A stretch of DNA of 64,000 nucleotides from Shinella sp032095155 (GCF_049199905.1 NZ_JBLZPK010000033.1:62001-126000), one strand, 5' to 3'. Shown: positions 24,664 to 34,246, counted from the first letter of the stretch. Notes: a model not told the origin generated them from the sequence alone. Numbers and translations: made by a program.

Positions 24664-26106
24664 TCAGGCCTCCGCCGGCCCATCCAGCCCCAGCGCTTCG
24701 AGAAGCCGGCGCTGGCGCAGCAGGAGATGGGTCAACGAGGCGACGTCGCCATGCGCCGGCTGGTGCGTCATGCCCTCGTCCACCGCCTCGACGATCGCCT
24801 CGAACGTATCGGCGATCTCGCGGGAAATGCCGTTAAGCTCGGCGAAACGCGGATCGACTGCCGCCGCCGCGAGCGTTGCCGTGGTAACGCGCCCGATGCC
24901 ATGCGGCACCTTCGCCCCGGCATCGACATAGCCCTCGGGAAGATCGCCCTTCAGGTTCGTCACCCGCCGGAAGCGGATGACATCGATGATCTGGTCCACC
25001 GCCTGGCAGGCGCCAGCGACACGCGAGGGATGATCCGTATCGGCGGCGGCATGGGGCAACAGTTCAAGCTTTTCCGGATGGCGCTCGGCGAGTTTGAGAT
25101 AGGGCAGCATCGGGCCGCTCAGCGCCCCGCTCGTCGCGTTCTTGAAGAGATCGGCATCGATGGCCGCATGGCGTACCTGCCCCGAGGCGAGCGCGCGGTC
25201 GAGGGCCGCCGTATCCACCACCTCGCCGCGGTCGTAATTCACGATGACGGCGCCACGGTTCATCGCCGCCATCACCGCCTCGCCGACAATGCCGGCATTG
25301 GCATAGGCCCGCGTCGCTTCATCGAGCCGGCCGAGGCCGACATGCACGGAAAGCACATCCGCCCCCTCGGCCGCCTGCACCGGCGAAGCCGCGTAGCCAA
25401 ACCCCTCGGCCTCGATCCACTGCCTATGCTTCGGCCGGGCATAGATGGTTACAAGCATGCCGAAGGCCTGGGCGAGACGGGCCACCTCGCGGCCGATATT
25501 GCCATAGCCGAGCACCGCCATACGGCGCCCCTCGAGCTTGGCGGTCGGATAGGATTTGAGGTCGCGGCCAGTATCGAAATCGCCCGTCACGACGCGCGCA
25601 TGTAGCTGCTCGACCGGTAGGTCCGGTGTCACCTTCAAGATCGCCTTCATCACCATCTGCGCCGTGGCGCGGCTGTTGATGCCGGGCGTATTCATCAAGG
25701 GGGCAGGGCCACCCTCGCCATTGCCGCCGCCCCAGGAGGCCGAGCCCATATTGCCGGTGCCCGCGCCGATGCGCACGCCGCCGAGCGGAAAGATCGCCTG
25801 CTTGGGAATGAAGGTCGCCGCCGCGATCAGCGCGTCGTAGCGACCGTCCGCCGTCTGGGCGATGATCTCGGCCTCGGCGCTCAGATCCGGCTGGTAGAAG
25901 AAATGCAGGCCCGGCGGCAGGGTCTCGCGCTGATAGGCGCCGTCATGAAAGGTGCCGCCCTTGGCCTCGATATGCGCGCGCACCTCGCTCGGATCGGGCT
26001 TGCCCGCCGCGTCGAAGCGCAGGCCGACGAGATCGGCGATCAGGATCTTATAGGCGCGCTGCGGGTCGTCCAGCCGTCCGTCCGAAGCTATATGGTCTTC
26101 CTGCAT
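24664..26106 (-). CDS. D-2-hydroxyacid dehydrogenase family protein, unusually long
   Basis: This 480-residue NAD(P)-dependent oxidoreductase has the 2-hydroxyacid dehydrogenase core: the nucleotide fold MAVLGYGNIGREVARLAQAFG, the NYDRGEVVDTAALDRAL catalytic Arg segment and the His-containing LLPHAAADTDHPSR. Typical members have about 310-410 residues; here there is an extended N-terminal region with Gly-rich IGAGTGNMGSASWGGGNGEG and a C-terminal tail of about 90 residues (to LLRQRRLLEALGL). The ATG at 26106 follows GGGAGGG. It is divergent from the CocE hydrolase gene. Substrate is unknown; a glycerate/phosphoglycerate-type reaction is only a family-level guess. Confidence 0.85.
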   Translation of the reverse strand: MQEDHIASDGRLDDPQRAYKILIADLVGLRFDAAGKPDPSEVRAHIEAKGGTFHDGAYQRETLPPGLHFFYQPDLSAEAEIIAQTADGRYDALIAAATFIPKQAIFPLGGVRIGAGTGNMGSASWGGGNGEGGPAPLMNTPGINSRATAQMVMKAILKVTPDLPVEQLHARVVTGDFDTGRDLKSYPTAKLEGRRMAVLGYGNIGREVARLAQAFGMLVTIYARPKHRQWIEAEGFGYAASPVQAAEGADVLSVHVGLGRLDEATRAYANAGIVGEAVMAAMNRGAVIVNYDRGEVVDTAALDRALASGQVRHAAIDADLFKNATSGALSGPMLPYLKLAERHPEKLELLPHAAADTDHPSRVAGACQAVDQIIDVIRFRRVTNLKGDLPEGYVDAGAKVPHGIGRVTTATLAAAAVDPRFAELNGISREIADTFEAIVEAVDEGMTHQPAHGDVASLTHLLLRQRRLLEALGLDGPAEA

Positions 26107-26215
26107 GGCGCCCTCCCTCGCTGCCATTTTCGTAGGCGAGTTTTGCAGCGCCGACAAGCCGAACGCGAAAAGCGACACGGAAGGTCAAAACCATCGTATT
26201 GCCCGCCTCCGGGGC

Positions 26216-26233
26216 GCGCTCCATAAAGAGCGC
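26216..26233. promoter_or_regulatory. Inverted repeat upstream of the CocE/NonD hydrolase gene
   Basis: GCGCTC-CATAAA-GAGCGC is a perfect 6-bp inverted repeat 15 bases before the hydrolase start, just upstream of its ribosome binding site. It could be an operator or a leader hairpin. The rest of the 142-base divergent spacer shows nothing clear. Confidence 0.4.
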
Positions 26234-26248
26234 AGAAGAGGATTGCTC

Positions 26249-28249
26249 ATGACATCTCGCGCCTTCACCACCATCGAAAACGAATGGATCACGCTCGCCG
26301 ACGGCACACGGCTCGCCGCCCGCATCTGGATGCCCGAGGGCGCACAAAACGATCCCGTGCCCGCCGTCTTCGAATTCCTGCCCTATCGCAAGCGTGATGG
26401 AACGAGCCCGCGCGATGAATCGACCTATCCCGTCTTCGCCGCGGCGGGCATTGCCGGCGTGCGCGTCGATATCAGGGGCTCGGGCGAATCCGACGGCGTC
26501 ATCGACGGCGAATACACGCCGCTGGAACTGGCCAATGCCTGCGAACTCATCGCCTGGATCGCCGCGCAACCCTGGTCGAACGGCGCGGTCGGCATGATGG
26601 GCATCTCCTGGGGCGGCTTCAACTGCCTGCAGGTCGCAAGCCTCAAGCCACCGGCACTGAAGGCCGTCATTTCCATCGCCTCCACCGTCGACCGCTACAA
26701 CGACGACATCCATTACAAGAACGGCACGCATCTCTCCGCCCAGCTCTCCTGGGCCGCGACCATGCTCGCCTACCAATCCCGCTCGCCGGACCCTGACATC
26801 GTCGGCGACCGCTGGAAGGCGATGTGGCTCGAGCGGCTGGAAAAAGAGCCCTTCTTCCTGGAGACCTGGCTACAGCATCAGCGCCGCGATGCGTTCTGGC
26901 GGCACGGCTCGATTTGCGAGGACTTTTCGGGCTTCCCCGTTCCGGCGCTCGTCATTGCCGGCTGGGCGGACGGCTATCGCAGCACGCCGCTGAAGGCCGT
27001 CGAAGGTCTTGGCGACAAGGCGAAGGCATTGATCGGCCCCTGGGTCCACAAATACCCGCATTTCGCCTGGCCGAAGCCGCGCACGGATTTCCACGCCGAG
27101 GCCATCGCCTTCTGGAACCATTGGCTGCGCGGCGAGGAGAACGGCGCGGAGAACACGCCGCAGGTGCGCGCCTATATCCAGGATGCCGCCCGCCCGGCGC
27201 TGCGTCGTGAGTTCGATCCCGGCTTCTGGGCGGCGAAGGACCGCTGGGAGGCACCCGACATGGCGACCTTCTATGTCGAGCAATATGGCACGCTCGCCCC
27301 CGGCATGCCGATTGCCGGCGCTTCAGGTCATGATCGTTACCTGAAATCGCCGCTCGACACCGGCATCATGGCCGGCGAATGGTTCACGCTGAAGCCGGAT
27401 GCCGAAATGGCGCTCGACCAGCGCCTCGACGATGCCGGCTCGCTGGTGATCGAGACCGCGCCGCTCGCGCAAGCGCAGGATTTCCTCGGCCAGCCCGTGC
27501 TGGAACTCGACGTATCGACCGAGGCCGAGATCGGCAATCTCTGCGCCCGTATCGTCGACATCCATCCCGACGGCACAGCGACGCGCGTCACTTTCGGCGT
27601 CGTCAACCTCGCCCATCGCGACGGCAATGCCGAACCCAAAGCCATGCCGAAGGGGCAGAAGGTCCGCATCCGCCTCGTGCTCGATGCGATGGGCTATCGT
27701 TTCCGCCCCGGCCACCGAATCCGCCTGTCGCTCTCGACCGCCTATTGGCCAATGGTGTTGCCGCCGCCGGTCGATGCCGGCGTGACGATCGATCTCGCCT
27801 CGCTCGGCCTTGCCCTGCCGAAGCTCGGTGCCCATCAGGTCATCGCCATCCCCGAGCCGCAGAACCCCGATCCCCTACCGAAATACACCGAGCTTGCCCC
27901 CGGCGAGACGGCGCGGGGTGTGGAGCGCGACCTGACGAACGGTCTCACCGAATACACAATCTACGAAGATACCGGCCTCTACGAGCATCCCGGCACGGGC
28001 CTTGCGACCCGGCAGGTACGCGACGAGCTTTGGTCGATTGCCGAAAACGATCCGCTCTCGATGACCGGCACCTCCGTCTGGACCTGCGACATGCAGCGCC
28101 CCGGCTGGTTCGTGCGCACGGTCTCGACGGCGACCATTGCCTGCACCGCGACCGACTGGCTGATCTCCGCGACTGTCCGCGCCTTCGAGGGTGAAGAGCA
28201 GATCTTCGAGAAATCCTTCGAAAAGGTGATCCCACGCGATTTCATGTAG
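26249..28249 (+). CDS. CocE/NonD family alpha/beta hydrolase
   Basis: This 666-residue hydrolase resembles cocaine esterase and X-Pro dipeptidyl-peptidase (S15). It starts with the family's WITLADGTRLAARIWMP, has FLPYRKRDGT, the nucleophile elbow GMMGISWGGFN (catalytic Ser), AGWADGY and GPWVHKYPH (catalytic Asp and His), then a C-terminal jelly-roll domain ending in a beta-rich region. No signal peptide, so cytoplasmic. The ATG at 26249 follows AGAGGA; the open frame from 26105 overlaps the divergent dehydrogenase. The natural substrate, an ester or peptide, cannot be told. Confidence 0.92.
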   Translation: MTSRAFTTIENEWITLADGTRLAARIWMPEGAQNDPVPAVFEFLPYRKRDGTSPRDESTYPVFAAAGIAGVRVDIRGSGESDGVIDGEYTPLELANACELIAWIAAQPWSNGAVGMMGISWGGFNCLQVASLKPPALKAVISIASTVDRYNDDIHYKNGTHLSAQLSWAATMLAYQSRSPDPDIVGDRWKAMWLERLEKEPFFLETWLQHQRRDAFWRHGSICEDFSGFPVPALVIAGWADGYRSTPLKAVEGLGDKAKALIGPWVHKYPHFAWPKPRTDFHAEAIAFWNHWLRGEENGAENTPQVRAYIQDAARPALRREFDPGFWAAKDRWEAPDMATFYVEQYGTLAPGMPIAGASGHDRYLKSPLDTGIMAGEWFTLKPDAEMALDQRLDDAGSLVIETAPLAQAQDFLGQPVLELDVSTEAEIGNLCARIVDIHPDGTATRVTFGVVNLAHRDGNAEPKAMPKGQKVRIRLVLDAMGYRFRPGHRIRLSLSTAYWPMVLPPPVDAGVTIDLASLGLALPKLGAHQVIAIPEPQNPDPLPKYTELAPGETARGVERDLTNGLTEYTIYEDTGLYEHPGTGLATRQVRDELWSIAENDPLSMTGTSVWTCDMQRPGWFVRTVSTATIACTATDWLISATVRAFEGEEQIFEKSFEKVIPRDFM

Positions 28250-28251
28250 GG

Positions 28252-31200
28252 TCAGTGGAAATCGCGGGATTTGACGCGGATCTCGTCGATATGGCCATAG
28301 CCATCGACGAGATTGCGTGCCTTTCCAAGTTTTGGCGCACCGCGCGGATCGTGTGGCGGGCTGCCATGGTGGAACTCGTCGCCCCGCCCATGCGGCAGAG
28401 GAAAAGGCGTATCACGACGGCCGACACTGGCGAGCAGCCCGGAGAGATCCGTTAGTTGTTGCACCACGACATGCACTACTGCCCCTTCGCGTTGGATGTA
28501 GCCCTTGATACCCAGCATGGACGCTCCCATGACGACCGCGCGGTACGCCATAAAGACCTTCTTCCAGACAACGAGATTGGCAATGCCCGTCTCATCCTCG
28601 ATCGTCACGAAGATGACACCCTTAGCCGAACCCGGGCGCTGGCGCACGAGCACCAGACCCGCCAATTCGACAGGCTGGCGATCCTGAAGATTCGTTGCGA
28701 CCTGACATGACAATATCCCTTGCCGCTGCAAATCTTGCCGCAGGAAACTGACGGGATGGGCGCGCAGCGTCAGGCCGACATGACCATAATCCTCCACCAC
28801 CTCGTTGCCGGCCGTCATGGGGCGCAATGCAACGGCGGGTTCGTCCAGTTCCGCGATCACTGCCTCTTCCCGCCTTGCAGCCGCCGTAAAAAGCGGCAGC
28901 GGCTCATCGCGCAACGCGCGGATCGCCCAGAGCGCTTCACGGCGGACCAGGCCAAGCGACGGTCGGAACGCATCGGCCTCAGCGAATTCAACGAGTGTCG
29001 CAGCCGGCAGTTCGGAACGCCGCCAGAGATCGTCCACCGAAACGAAAAGGCTCTCGGATCGTTCGGCAAAGAATCGTTCCAAGTTTTTGCTGTTCAATCC
29101 CTTGACCATGCAAAGGCCTAGCCGCACGGCAAAGCGCCCAGCCTCGCCCATAGGCTCCAGTGTGCAGTCCCATCGGCTTTCGTTGACGCAGACAGGGCGC
29201 ATTTCAACGCCGTGCTCCTGTGCATCACGGACAATCTGCGCAGGAGCATAAAAACCCATCGGCTGGGAATTGAGCAAGGCTGCACAGAAGATTTCCGGAT
29301 GGTGGCGTTTCATCCAGGCCGAGGCATAGGCAATGATGGCAAAACTATAGGCATGGCTTTCCGGGAAGCCGTAAGAACCGAAGCCTTCAAGTTGCTTGCA
29401 CATACGTTCGGCGAATTCTTTCGAATAGCCTTTTTTCGTCATCCCGGCGATCAGTTCCTCTCGAAATTTGTCGACGCCTCCGGTCTGCTTGAAGGTTGCC
29501 ATAGCACGGCGCAACTGGTCCGCCTTTCCTGCCGTAAACCCCGCCCCGACGATGGCGACCTGCATAGCCTGCTCTTGGAACAAGGGAATTCCGAGAGTCT
29601 TCCTCAAAACAGCCTTGAGTTTTTCATCATCTGGATAGTCTGGCACCTCCAGACCCTGCCTGCGACGCAAATAGGGGTGCACCATATCGCCTTGAATCGG
29701 TCCAGGCCGAACGATCGCCACCTGGATGACGATGTCGTAAAACTCCTTGGGCTTGAGGCGCGGCAGCATGGACATCTGCGCCCGGCTTTCGATCTGGAAC
29801 GTGCCGAGCGTATCCGCCTTGGAGATCATCTCGTATGTCGGCTTGTCATCCAATTCGATATTCCAGAGCTCCTTGCTGATCCCCTTGAGATTTTTCAAAT
29901 ATTCGAATGCCCGTCGCATGCAGGAAAGCATGCCAAGAGCGAGAACGTCCACCTTCATGAACTCCAGGAACTCGACATCGTCTTTGTCCCATTCGATGAC
30001 CTGCCGGGCATCCATGGCTGCGGGTTCGATCGGCACGAGATCATCCAGCCGGTCGCGTGTTAGGACGAAACCACCGGGGTGCTGAGAGAGATGTCGCGGC
30101 ACACCAGTCAATTGTTTTGACAACTCCACCAGCAGCCTTATGCGCCGGTCATCGACATTCAAACCGATGTCCTTAATCTCAGCCTTCGGAATATCGTTCG
30201 ACCAGCCCCACACCTGGGAAGATATTGCTTTGAGCACGTCCTCAGGCATGCCGAGCGCCCGGCCGATATCCCGCATGGCTCCGCGCGAGCGATAACGGAT
30301 GACCGTGGCACAAAGCGCAGCACGGTCATGCCCATAGGTGTCATAGACCCACTGGATGACCTCCTCCCGACGCTCGTGCTCGAAATCGACGTCGATATCG
30401 GGCGGCTCGCCGCGCTGTTCCGATACGAACCGCTCAAATAGCAGACCGTTGTTCCTTGCGTCGATGGCAGTGATACCAAGAACGTAGCATACTGCACTGT
30501 TGGCCGCCGATCCCCTGCCCTGACAGAGAATACCGACCGAGCGTGCATACCGGACAATGGAATTCACCGTCAGGAAGTAAGGCGCATATTGCATTTTTTC
30601 GATAAGCTGCAATTCATCATTCAACTTCTTTACGACTGAATCGGGCACCCCATCGGGATACCGCTTTGTTGCCCCTTCCCATGTATATTTTTCCAGCGCC
30701 TCTTGCGGTGTGAGATGCGCGTATTCCCGCTCTTCCGGATATTGATACTGCAATTCGTCCAGCGAGAATTTGCAGCGCCCCACGATATCGATTGTGCGCT
30801 GAAGTGCTTCCGGGTAACGCGCGAACAGGCGATGCATCTCCTGCGGCGGCTTGAGGTAGCGGTCGGCGTGGCGTTCGCGCAGGAAGCCGGCATTGTCGAT
30901 GACGACGTTGTGGCGGATGCAGGTGACGATATCCTGCAACAGGCGGCGGGCCGGTTCGTGGTAGAGCACGTCGTTGGTGACGACGGTGGGCACCCGGTAT
31001 TGCGCGGCGAGGTTGGAGAGATCGAACAGGCGCAGCTGGTCGTTCGGGCGGCGGCGGAGCGTAAGCGCAAGGTAGCAGCGGCCCGCAAACGCTTCCGACA
31101 GGCGGCGAAGATGGAAGGCCGCGGTGTCGTCGGCCTCGTCGGGGACCAGCACGGCGAGCAGGCCTTCGCTCCATTCGACGACATCCGGCCAGTCGAGATG

Positions 31201-31518
31201 GCATTTTCCCTTGCCGGCTTTTTTCTTGCCGATGGTGAGCAGGCGGCAAAGTCGGGCATAGGCTTCGCGGTCCGTCGGGTAGACGATGAGCGACATGCCA
31301 TCGACAAGATCCAGCCGGCAGCCGACGACAAGGCGAACACCCGTTTCCTTCGCCGCGCGATAGGCCTGCACGACACCCGCCAGACTGTTGCGGTCGACGA
31401 CGGCCATGGCTTCGATGCCGAGCGCATTTGCCTGAGCAAACAGCTCCGCGCAGCTGCTAGCGCCGCGGAGGAAAGAGAAATGCGAGGTGACCTGGAGTTC
31501 GGCGTAGCGTGGCGTCAT
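28252..31518 (-). CDS. dnaE2: Error-prone DNA polymerase III alpha subunit DnaE2 (ImuC)
   Basis: DnaE2 is the SOS-induced polymerase that carries out mutagenic translesion synthesis with ImuA and ImuB. The 1088-residue protein begins at ATG 31518 with the PHP domain (YAELQVTSHFSFLRGAS), contains the polymerase catalytic segment PDIDVDFEHERREEVIQW, a helix-hairpin-helix region and a C-terminal OB fold (GLVLVRQRPGSAKGVIFVTI). Its ATG overlaps the imuB stop (ATGA). By eye, roughly 28560-30830 has clearly lower GC than the first quarter of the gene and the neighbours, suggesting allele replacement by recombination. The stop lies two bases from the convergent hydrolase stop. Confidence 0.95.
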   Translation of the reverse strand: MTPRYAELQVTSHFSFLRGASSCAELFAQANALGIEAMAVVDRNSLAGVVQAYRAAKETGVRLVVGCRLDLVDGMSLIVYPTDREAYARLCRLLTIGKKKAGKGKCHLDWPDVVEWSEGLLAVLVPDEADDTAAFHLRRLSEAFAGRCYLALTLRRRPNDQLRLFDLSNLAAQYRVPTVVTNDVLYHEPARRLLQDIVTCIRHNVVIDNAGFLRERHADRYLKPPQEMHRLFARYPEALQRTIDIVGRCKFSLDELQYQYPEEREYAHLTPQEALEKYTWEGATKRYPDGVPDSVVKKLNDELQLIEKMQYAPYFLTVNSIVRYARSVGILCQGRGSAANSAVCYVLGITAIDARNNGLLFERFVSEQRGEPPDIDVDFEHERREEVIQWVYDTYGHDRAALCATVIRYRSRGAMRDIGRALGMPEDVLKAISSQVWGWSNDIPKAEIKDIGLNVDDRRIRLLVELSKQLTGVPRHLSQHPGGFVLTRDRLDDLVPIEPAAMDARQVIEWDKDDVEFLEFMKVDVLALGMLSCMRRAFEYLKNLKGISKELWNIELDDKPTYEMISKADTLGTFQIESRAQMSMLPRLKPKEFYDIVIQVAIVRPGPIQGDMVHPYLRRRQGLEVPDYPDDEKLKAVLRKTLGIPLFQEQAMQVAIVGAGFTAGKADQLRRAMATFKQTGGVDKFREELIAGMTKKGYSKEFAERMCKQLEGFGSYGFPESHAYSFAIIAYASAWMKRHHPEIFCAALLNSQPMGFYAPAQIVRDAQEHGVEMRPVCVNESRWDCTLEPMGEAGRFAVRLGLCMVKGLNSKNLERFFAERSESLFVSVDDLWRRSELPAATLVEFAEADAFRPSLGLVRREALWAIRALRDEPLPLFTAAARREEAVIAELDEPAVALRPMTAGNEVVEDYGHVGLTLRAHPVSFLRQDLQRQGILSCQVATNLQDRQPVELAGLVLVRQRPGSAKGVIFVTIEDETGIANLVVWKKVFMAYRAVVMGASMLGIKGYIQREGAVVHVVVQQLTDLSGLLASVGRRDTPFPLPHGRGDEFHHGSPPHDPRGAPKLGKARNLVDGYGHIDEIRVKSRDFH

Positions 31519-33038
31519 GCGAAAATCCCGTGCAGGAACCAGCGGCCGATGCCGTTGACGATCTGCTGCTCCTCGCCCGAACGGAACAGCCAGAAGCGTT
31601 CGCCCTCCGCATCCTCCACCTGGAAATAATCGCGCACGGCGGCAAGCTCGGCATCGCGCTTCCACCATTCACCGAAGATGCGCTCGGGGCCGTCGGCGCG
31701 CTGCACACGCCGGCGCACGCCACGCCATGTGAAGAAGGCGGGCGGATGGTCGGGCATCAGCGCCATGACCTCGATCGGCTCCGGGCGGGCGAGAAGCCGC
31801 GCCGGGCGCGGCCAGCGGCCAGGCCAGGTCGCGCCATCATCGGGCGCAAGCGGCGGTATGCGGTGGATGGAACGTTCCGGCACGTCGCTTTCGACCGGCG
31901 CGAGGCGATAGAGCCGGCGGGCGCCGATGCGGTTGGCGATGACATCGACCAGGCCGGCGATATCGGCCTGTTCTTCCTCGATCAGCGAGGAGACGGCCTG
32001 TTGCAGCACCAGCGGTTCGGCGAGCGTCGCCGTGAGTTCCATGATCTCGATGCCGAAACCCGGATCGATCGTCTCGATACGATCACAGAGCAGACGGACG
32101 AGGCGCTTTTCATCGCGCACGGCGCGGGCCGTGCCGACGCGGATGGCCTGCAGCGTGTTGTCGACGCGGTGAAAGATCAGGTCGAGCCGGCGAGCACCGA
32201 GGCCGCGTTTTTCCAGTGCCCGGCAGAGATCGCCGACGAGATCAGACGTGTAGCGCGCGATGGTCTCGGCCGCGCCGATCGGTTCGCCGAAAACCTTGCG
32301 CACGCTGACGCGTTCGGGATCGCGCAGGGGATCAACGGGCTCGGAAACCGTGCCCTGCACCTGGTCGAGCCGGCGGCCGAGGCCTGCGCCGAAACGCAGC
32401 ACGAGGGGCGCACGCGGCACGGCGAGCACCTCGCCGATCGTGGCAAAGCCCAGCACATGCAGACCGGTCACGGTTTCCGGCGCAATCCGCAGACCGGGGA
32501 TCGGCAAGGGCGCCACGGCCTTGCCGGCCGCGCCCGGCGGGATGACGCAGACGGGTGCCGCCAGGAATCGGGCGGCGGCATGCGCCGCGCCCCATGTATC
32601 GGCCACCGCCGCACGAGCGAAAATGCCGGAAGCACCGAGACGGTTGACGAGACCGGTCAGCATGCGCTCCTCGCCGCCATGCAAATGGTCGGCGCCAGTC
32701 GTGTCGATGACGAGCCCATCCGGCGGATCGGGCGCGACGATGGGGGCATAATGCTGCAAGGCCCAGAGAGAGAGACGGTTGAGGGCCGCAGCATCAGCGG
32801 CGGGATCGGCCGGCAAGGTGAGAATATCCGGCACCAGCGCATGGGCCTTGGCAAGCGGCATGCCGACGCGCAGGCCCGCCTGCTCGGCCACCCGGCTCAC
32901 CGCGGTGAGAACGCGGCGCGCGCCATCACGGCCGACGAGAACGAGCCGCTGGTCAGCCGGTGGCGCCGCGGCTCCGAGGGAGCGCCGCAGCCGGTCGATC
33001 GGCCAGCCGGGAAGAAAAAGCGATACGACCCTCGCCAT
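31515..33038 (-). CDS. imuB: ImuB, Y-family polymerase-like mutagenesis protein
   Basis: ImuB is a catalytically inactive relative of Y-family polymerases that links DnaE2 and ImuA to the beta clamp. The 507-residue protein starts ARVVSLFLPGWPIDRLRR, where active Y-family enzymes have a catalytic Asp followed by a steric-gate aromatic; those acidic residues are absent, as is normal for ImuB. The middle holds the helix-hairpin-helix and little-finger-like region. ATG 33038 has TGGAGG upstream, and the gene overlaps the 3' end of imuA by 86 bases. Confidence 0.93.
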   Translation of the reverse strand: MARVVSLFLPGWPIDRLRRSLGAAAPPADQRLVLVGRDGARRVLTAVSRVAEQAGLRVGMPLAKAHALVPDILTLPADPAADAAALNRLSLWALQHYAPIVAPDPPDGLVIDTTGADHLHGGEERMLTGLVNRLGASGIFARAAVADTWGAAHAAARFLAAPVCVIPPGAAGKAVAPLPIPGLRIAPETVTGLHVLGFATIGEVLAVPRAPLVLRFGAGLGRRLDQVQGTVSEPVDPLRDPERVSVRKVFGEPIGAAETIARYTSDLVGDLCRALEKRGLGARRLDLIFHRVDNTLQAIRVGTARAVRDEKRLVRLLCDRIETIDPGFGIEIMELTATLAEPLVLQQAVSSLIEEEQADIAGLVDVIANRIGARRLYRLAPVESDVPERSIHRIPPLAPDDGATWPGRWPRPARLLARPEPIEVMALMPDHPPAFFTWRGVRRRVQRADGPERIFGEWWKRDAELAAVRDYFQVEDAEGERFWLFRSGEEQQIVNGIGRWFLHGIFA

Positions 33039-33714
33039 CGGTTGCCTCCACGTCAAATTCCGCCGCGGCACCGGCCCGGCAACGGGTCAGCTCCAGCAGC
33101 CATTGCGCCCGGCCGATGCCCGGCACGGGAAGGGCCAGGGACGGCCGGACGGACACCCGCCAGCGCGTCACGGCGGCCGTCGGTTGATCAAAGGCTGCCG
33201 CTTCCTTCAAATGCCGGAAACGCCTAAGTGCGAGGCCGAGCGTGCCGCCGGCCTCCGCCGCCAGTTGCAGGCGGCGCGAAGCCGTCATCGACAGGCGCGC
33301 GACCTCCGCCACGACGGCGCCGAGCCCGCCATGGCGCAGTCCCTCCTCGAAACAGAGGAGCAGGCTCTTTTCGTCGCCCGCTTCGACATAGATGACACGG
33401 CCAGGTGCCAGCCCCGCCTGTGCCAGCGCCGGCGCGAAAAGGTCCGGCCGCGTCAGGCACCACAGCACCTGCCCCTTGGTGCGCGCCGCGATACCGGCGG
33501 CAAAGAGCATGGCGGCCGCCCCCTCGACGGCATCATTGCCGCCGCCGCAGACCTCATGCAGGCTGGCCAGCGCCAGCCCGCCGCCCGGCAGGCGCTCGTC
33601 GATCTCGGGCACACCGAAGGGCAGCACCGCCCGGTCGCGCGCAGCGCGGCCGTCGAACTGCCGGATGCGGTCGCGCAGATCGGCGACAACGGCACTGGCG
33701 GCGAAGGCGGACAT
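32953..33714 (-). CDS. imuA: ImuA, RecA-like SOS mutagenesis protein
   Basis: ImuA (SulA/RecA-like) is the first gene of the imuA-imuB-dnaE2 cassette and is required for damage-induced mutagenesis. The 253-residue protein has the family start VADLRDRIRQFDG and FGVPEIDERLPGGGLALASLHEV, with the RecA-like core following (VLWCLTRPDLFAPALAQAGL, VIYVEAGDEKSLLLCFEEGL). The ATG at 33714 is used; an extension to 33867 would run through the SOS box and is rejected. It overlaps imuB by 86 bases, which implies tight coupling. Confidence 0.92.
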   Translation of the reverse strand: MSAFAASAVVADLRDRIRQFDGRAARDRAVLPFGVPEIDERLPGGGLALASLHEVCGGGNDAVEGAAAMLFAAGIAARTKGQVLWCLTRPDLFAPALAQAGLAPGRVIYVEAGDEKSLLLCFEEGLRHGGLGAVVAEVARLSMTASRRLQLAAEAGGTLGLALRRFRHLKEAAAFDQPTAAVTRWRVSVRPSLALPVPGIGRAQWLLELTRCRAGAAAEFDVEATDGEGRIAFSSRLADRPAAALPRSRGATG

Positions 33715-33745
33715 TTGACGGGCGGCTCCTTGACGAGGAATATAT

Positions 33746-33760
33746 GTTCTCTTTTTGTTC
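33746..33760. promoter_or_regulatory. Alphaproteobacterial SOS (LexA) box upstream of imuA
   Basis: GTTC-TCTTTTT-GTTC matches exactly the direct-repeat LexA box GTTC-N7-GTTC of alphaproteobacteria and lies 32 bases upstream of the imuA start in an AT-rich promoter region. It explains DNA-damage induction of the cassette. Confidence 0.92.
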
Positions 33761-33887
33761 TTAAACAAGCAGAGAGTCAATTGCCCTTGCCGGCCGCAAC
33801 GATCACAGTTTGAATCAAAGACGGGAACCAAGTGGCGCGGCGGAAGTTCTTCCCTTTGCCATTCCATTCAATCCAGGAGACATGTCC

Positions 33888-34193
33888 ATGGCTGACGAAA
33901 AGAGCACCGGAAAGCGCACGCTTGGCGTCGTCGAAGGGCGAGACAGCATTTCTGAGGACGTCCGCGTCGCCGAAGCGGAAGCCTCGGTCACCGAACAGAT
34001 CGAAGCCTTGAAATCGGAGATAAGCCGGCTGAAGGAATCCGCAGGCCTGATTGCCGAAGGCACCGGCCAGCTTGCCGTCGCCAAGGCGGAATCGCTGCGC
34101 GAGGATTTGCGCCAGACCATCCAGAGCAATCCGCTGGCCACGCTGGCGGGGGCGGCCTTCATCGGCTACCTTTTTGGTCTGCGTCACCGCTGA
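33888..34193 (+). CDS. Small DUF883/ElaB-like membrane-anchored protein
   Basis: This 101-residue protein has a predicted coiled-coil middle (EQIEALKSEISRLKESAGLI, about residues 36-58) and one C-terminal hydrophobic Gly/Ala-rich segment NPLATLAGAAFIGYLFGLRHR, the layout of DUF883/ElaB proteins, which associate with ribosomes or membranes in E. coli. The ATG at 33888 has AGGAG eight bases upstream; the ATG at 33882 is too close to it. It faces a similar small gene across a shared bidirectional terminator. Specific function unknown. Confidence 0.8.
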   Translation: MADEKSTGKRTLGVVEGRDSISEDVRVAEAEASVTEQIEALKSEISRLKESAGLIAEGTGQLAVAKAESLREDLRQTIQSNPLATLAGAAFIGYLFGLRHR

Positions 34194-34215
34194 ACACCCT
34201 AATCGAACGACATAA

Positions 34216-34240
34216 AAAAGCCCGGCAATGCCGGGCTTTT
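34216..34240. terminator. Bidirectional rho-independent terminator
   Basis: AAAAGCCCGGC-AAT-GCCGGGCTTTT forms a GC-rich stem with A-run before and T-run after, so it can work on both strands. It lies between two convergent small membrane protein genes. Confidence 0.93.
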
Positions 34241-34246
34241 CGGTGT

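Noticed and set aside
33715..33867. N-terminal extension of ImuA
   Set aside because: It would translate through the SOS box and promoter region and encodes unrelated sequence.
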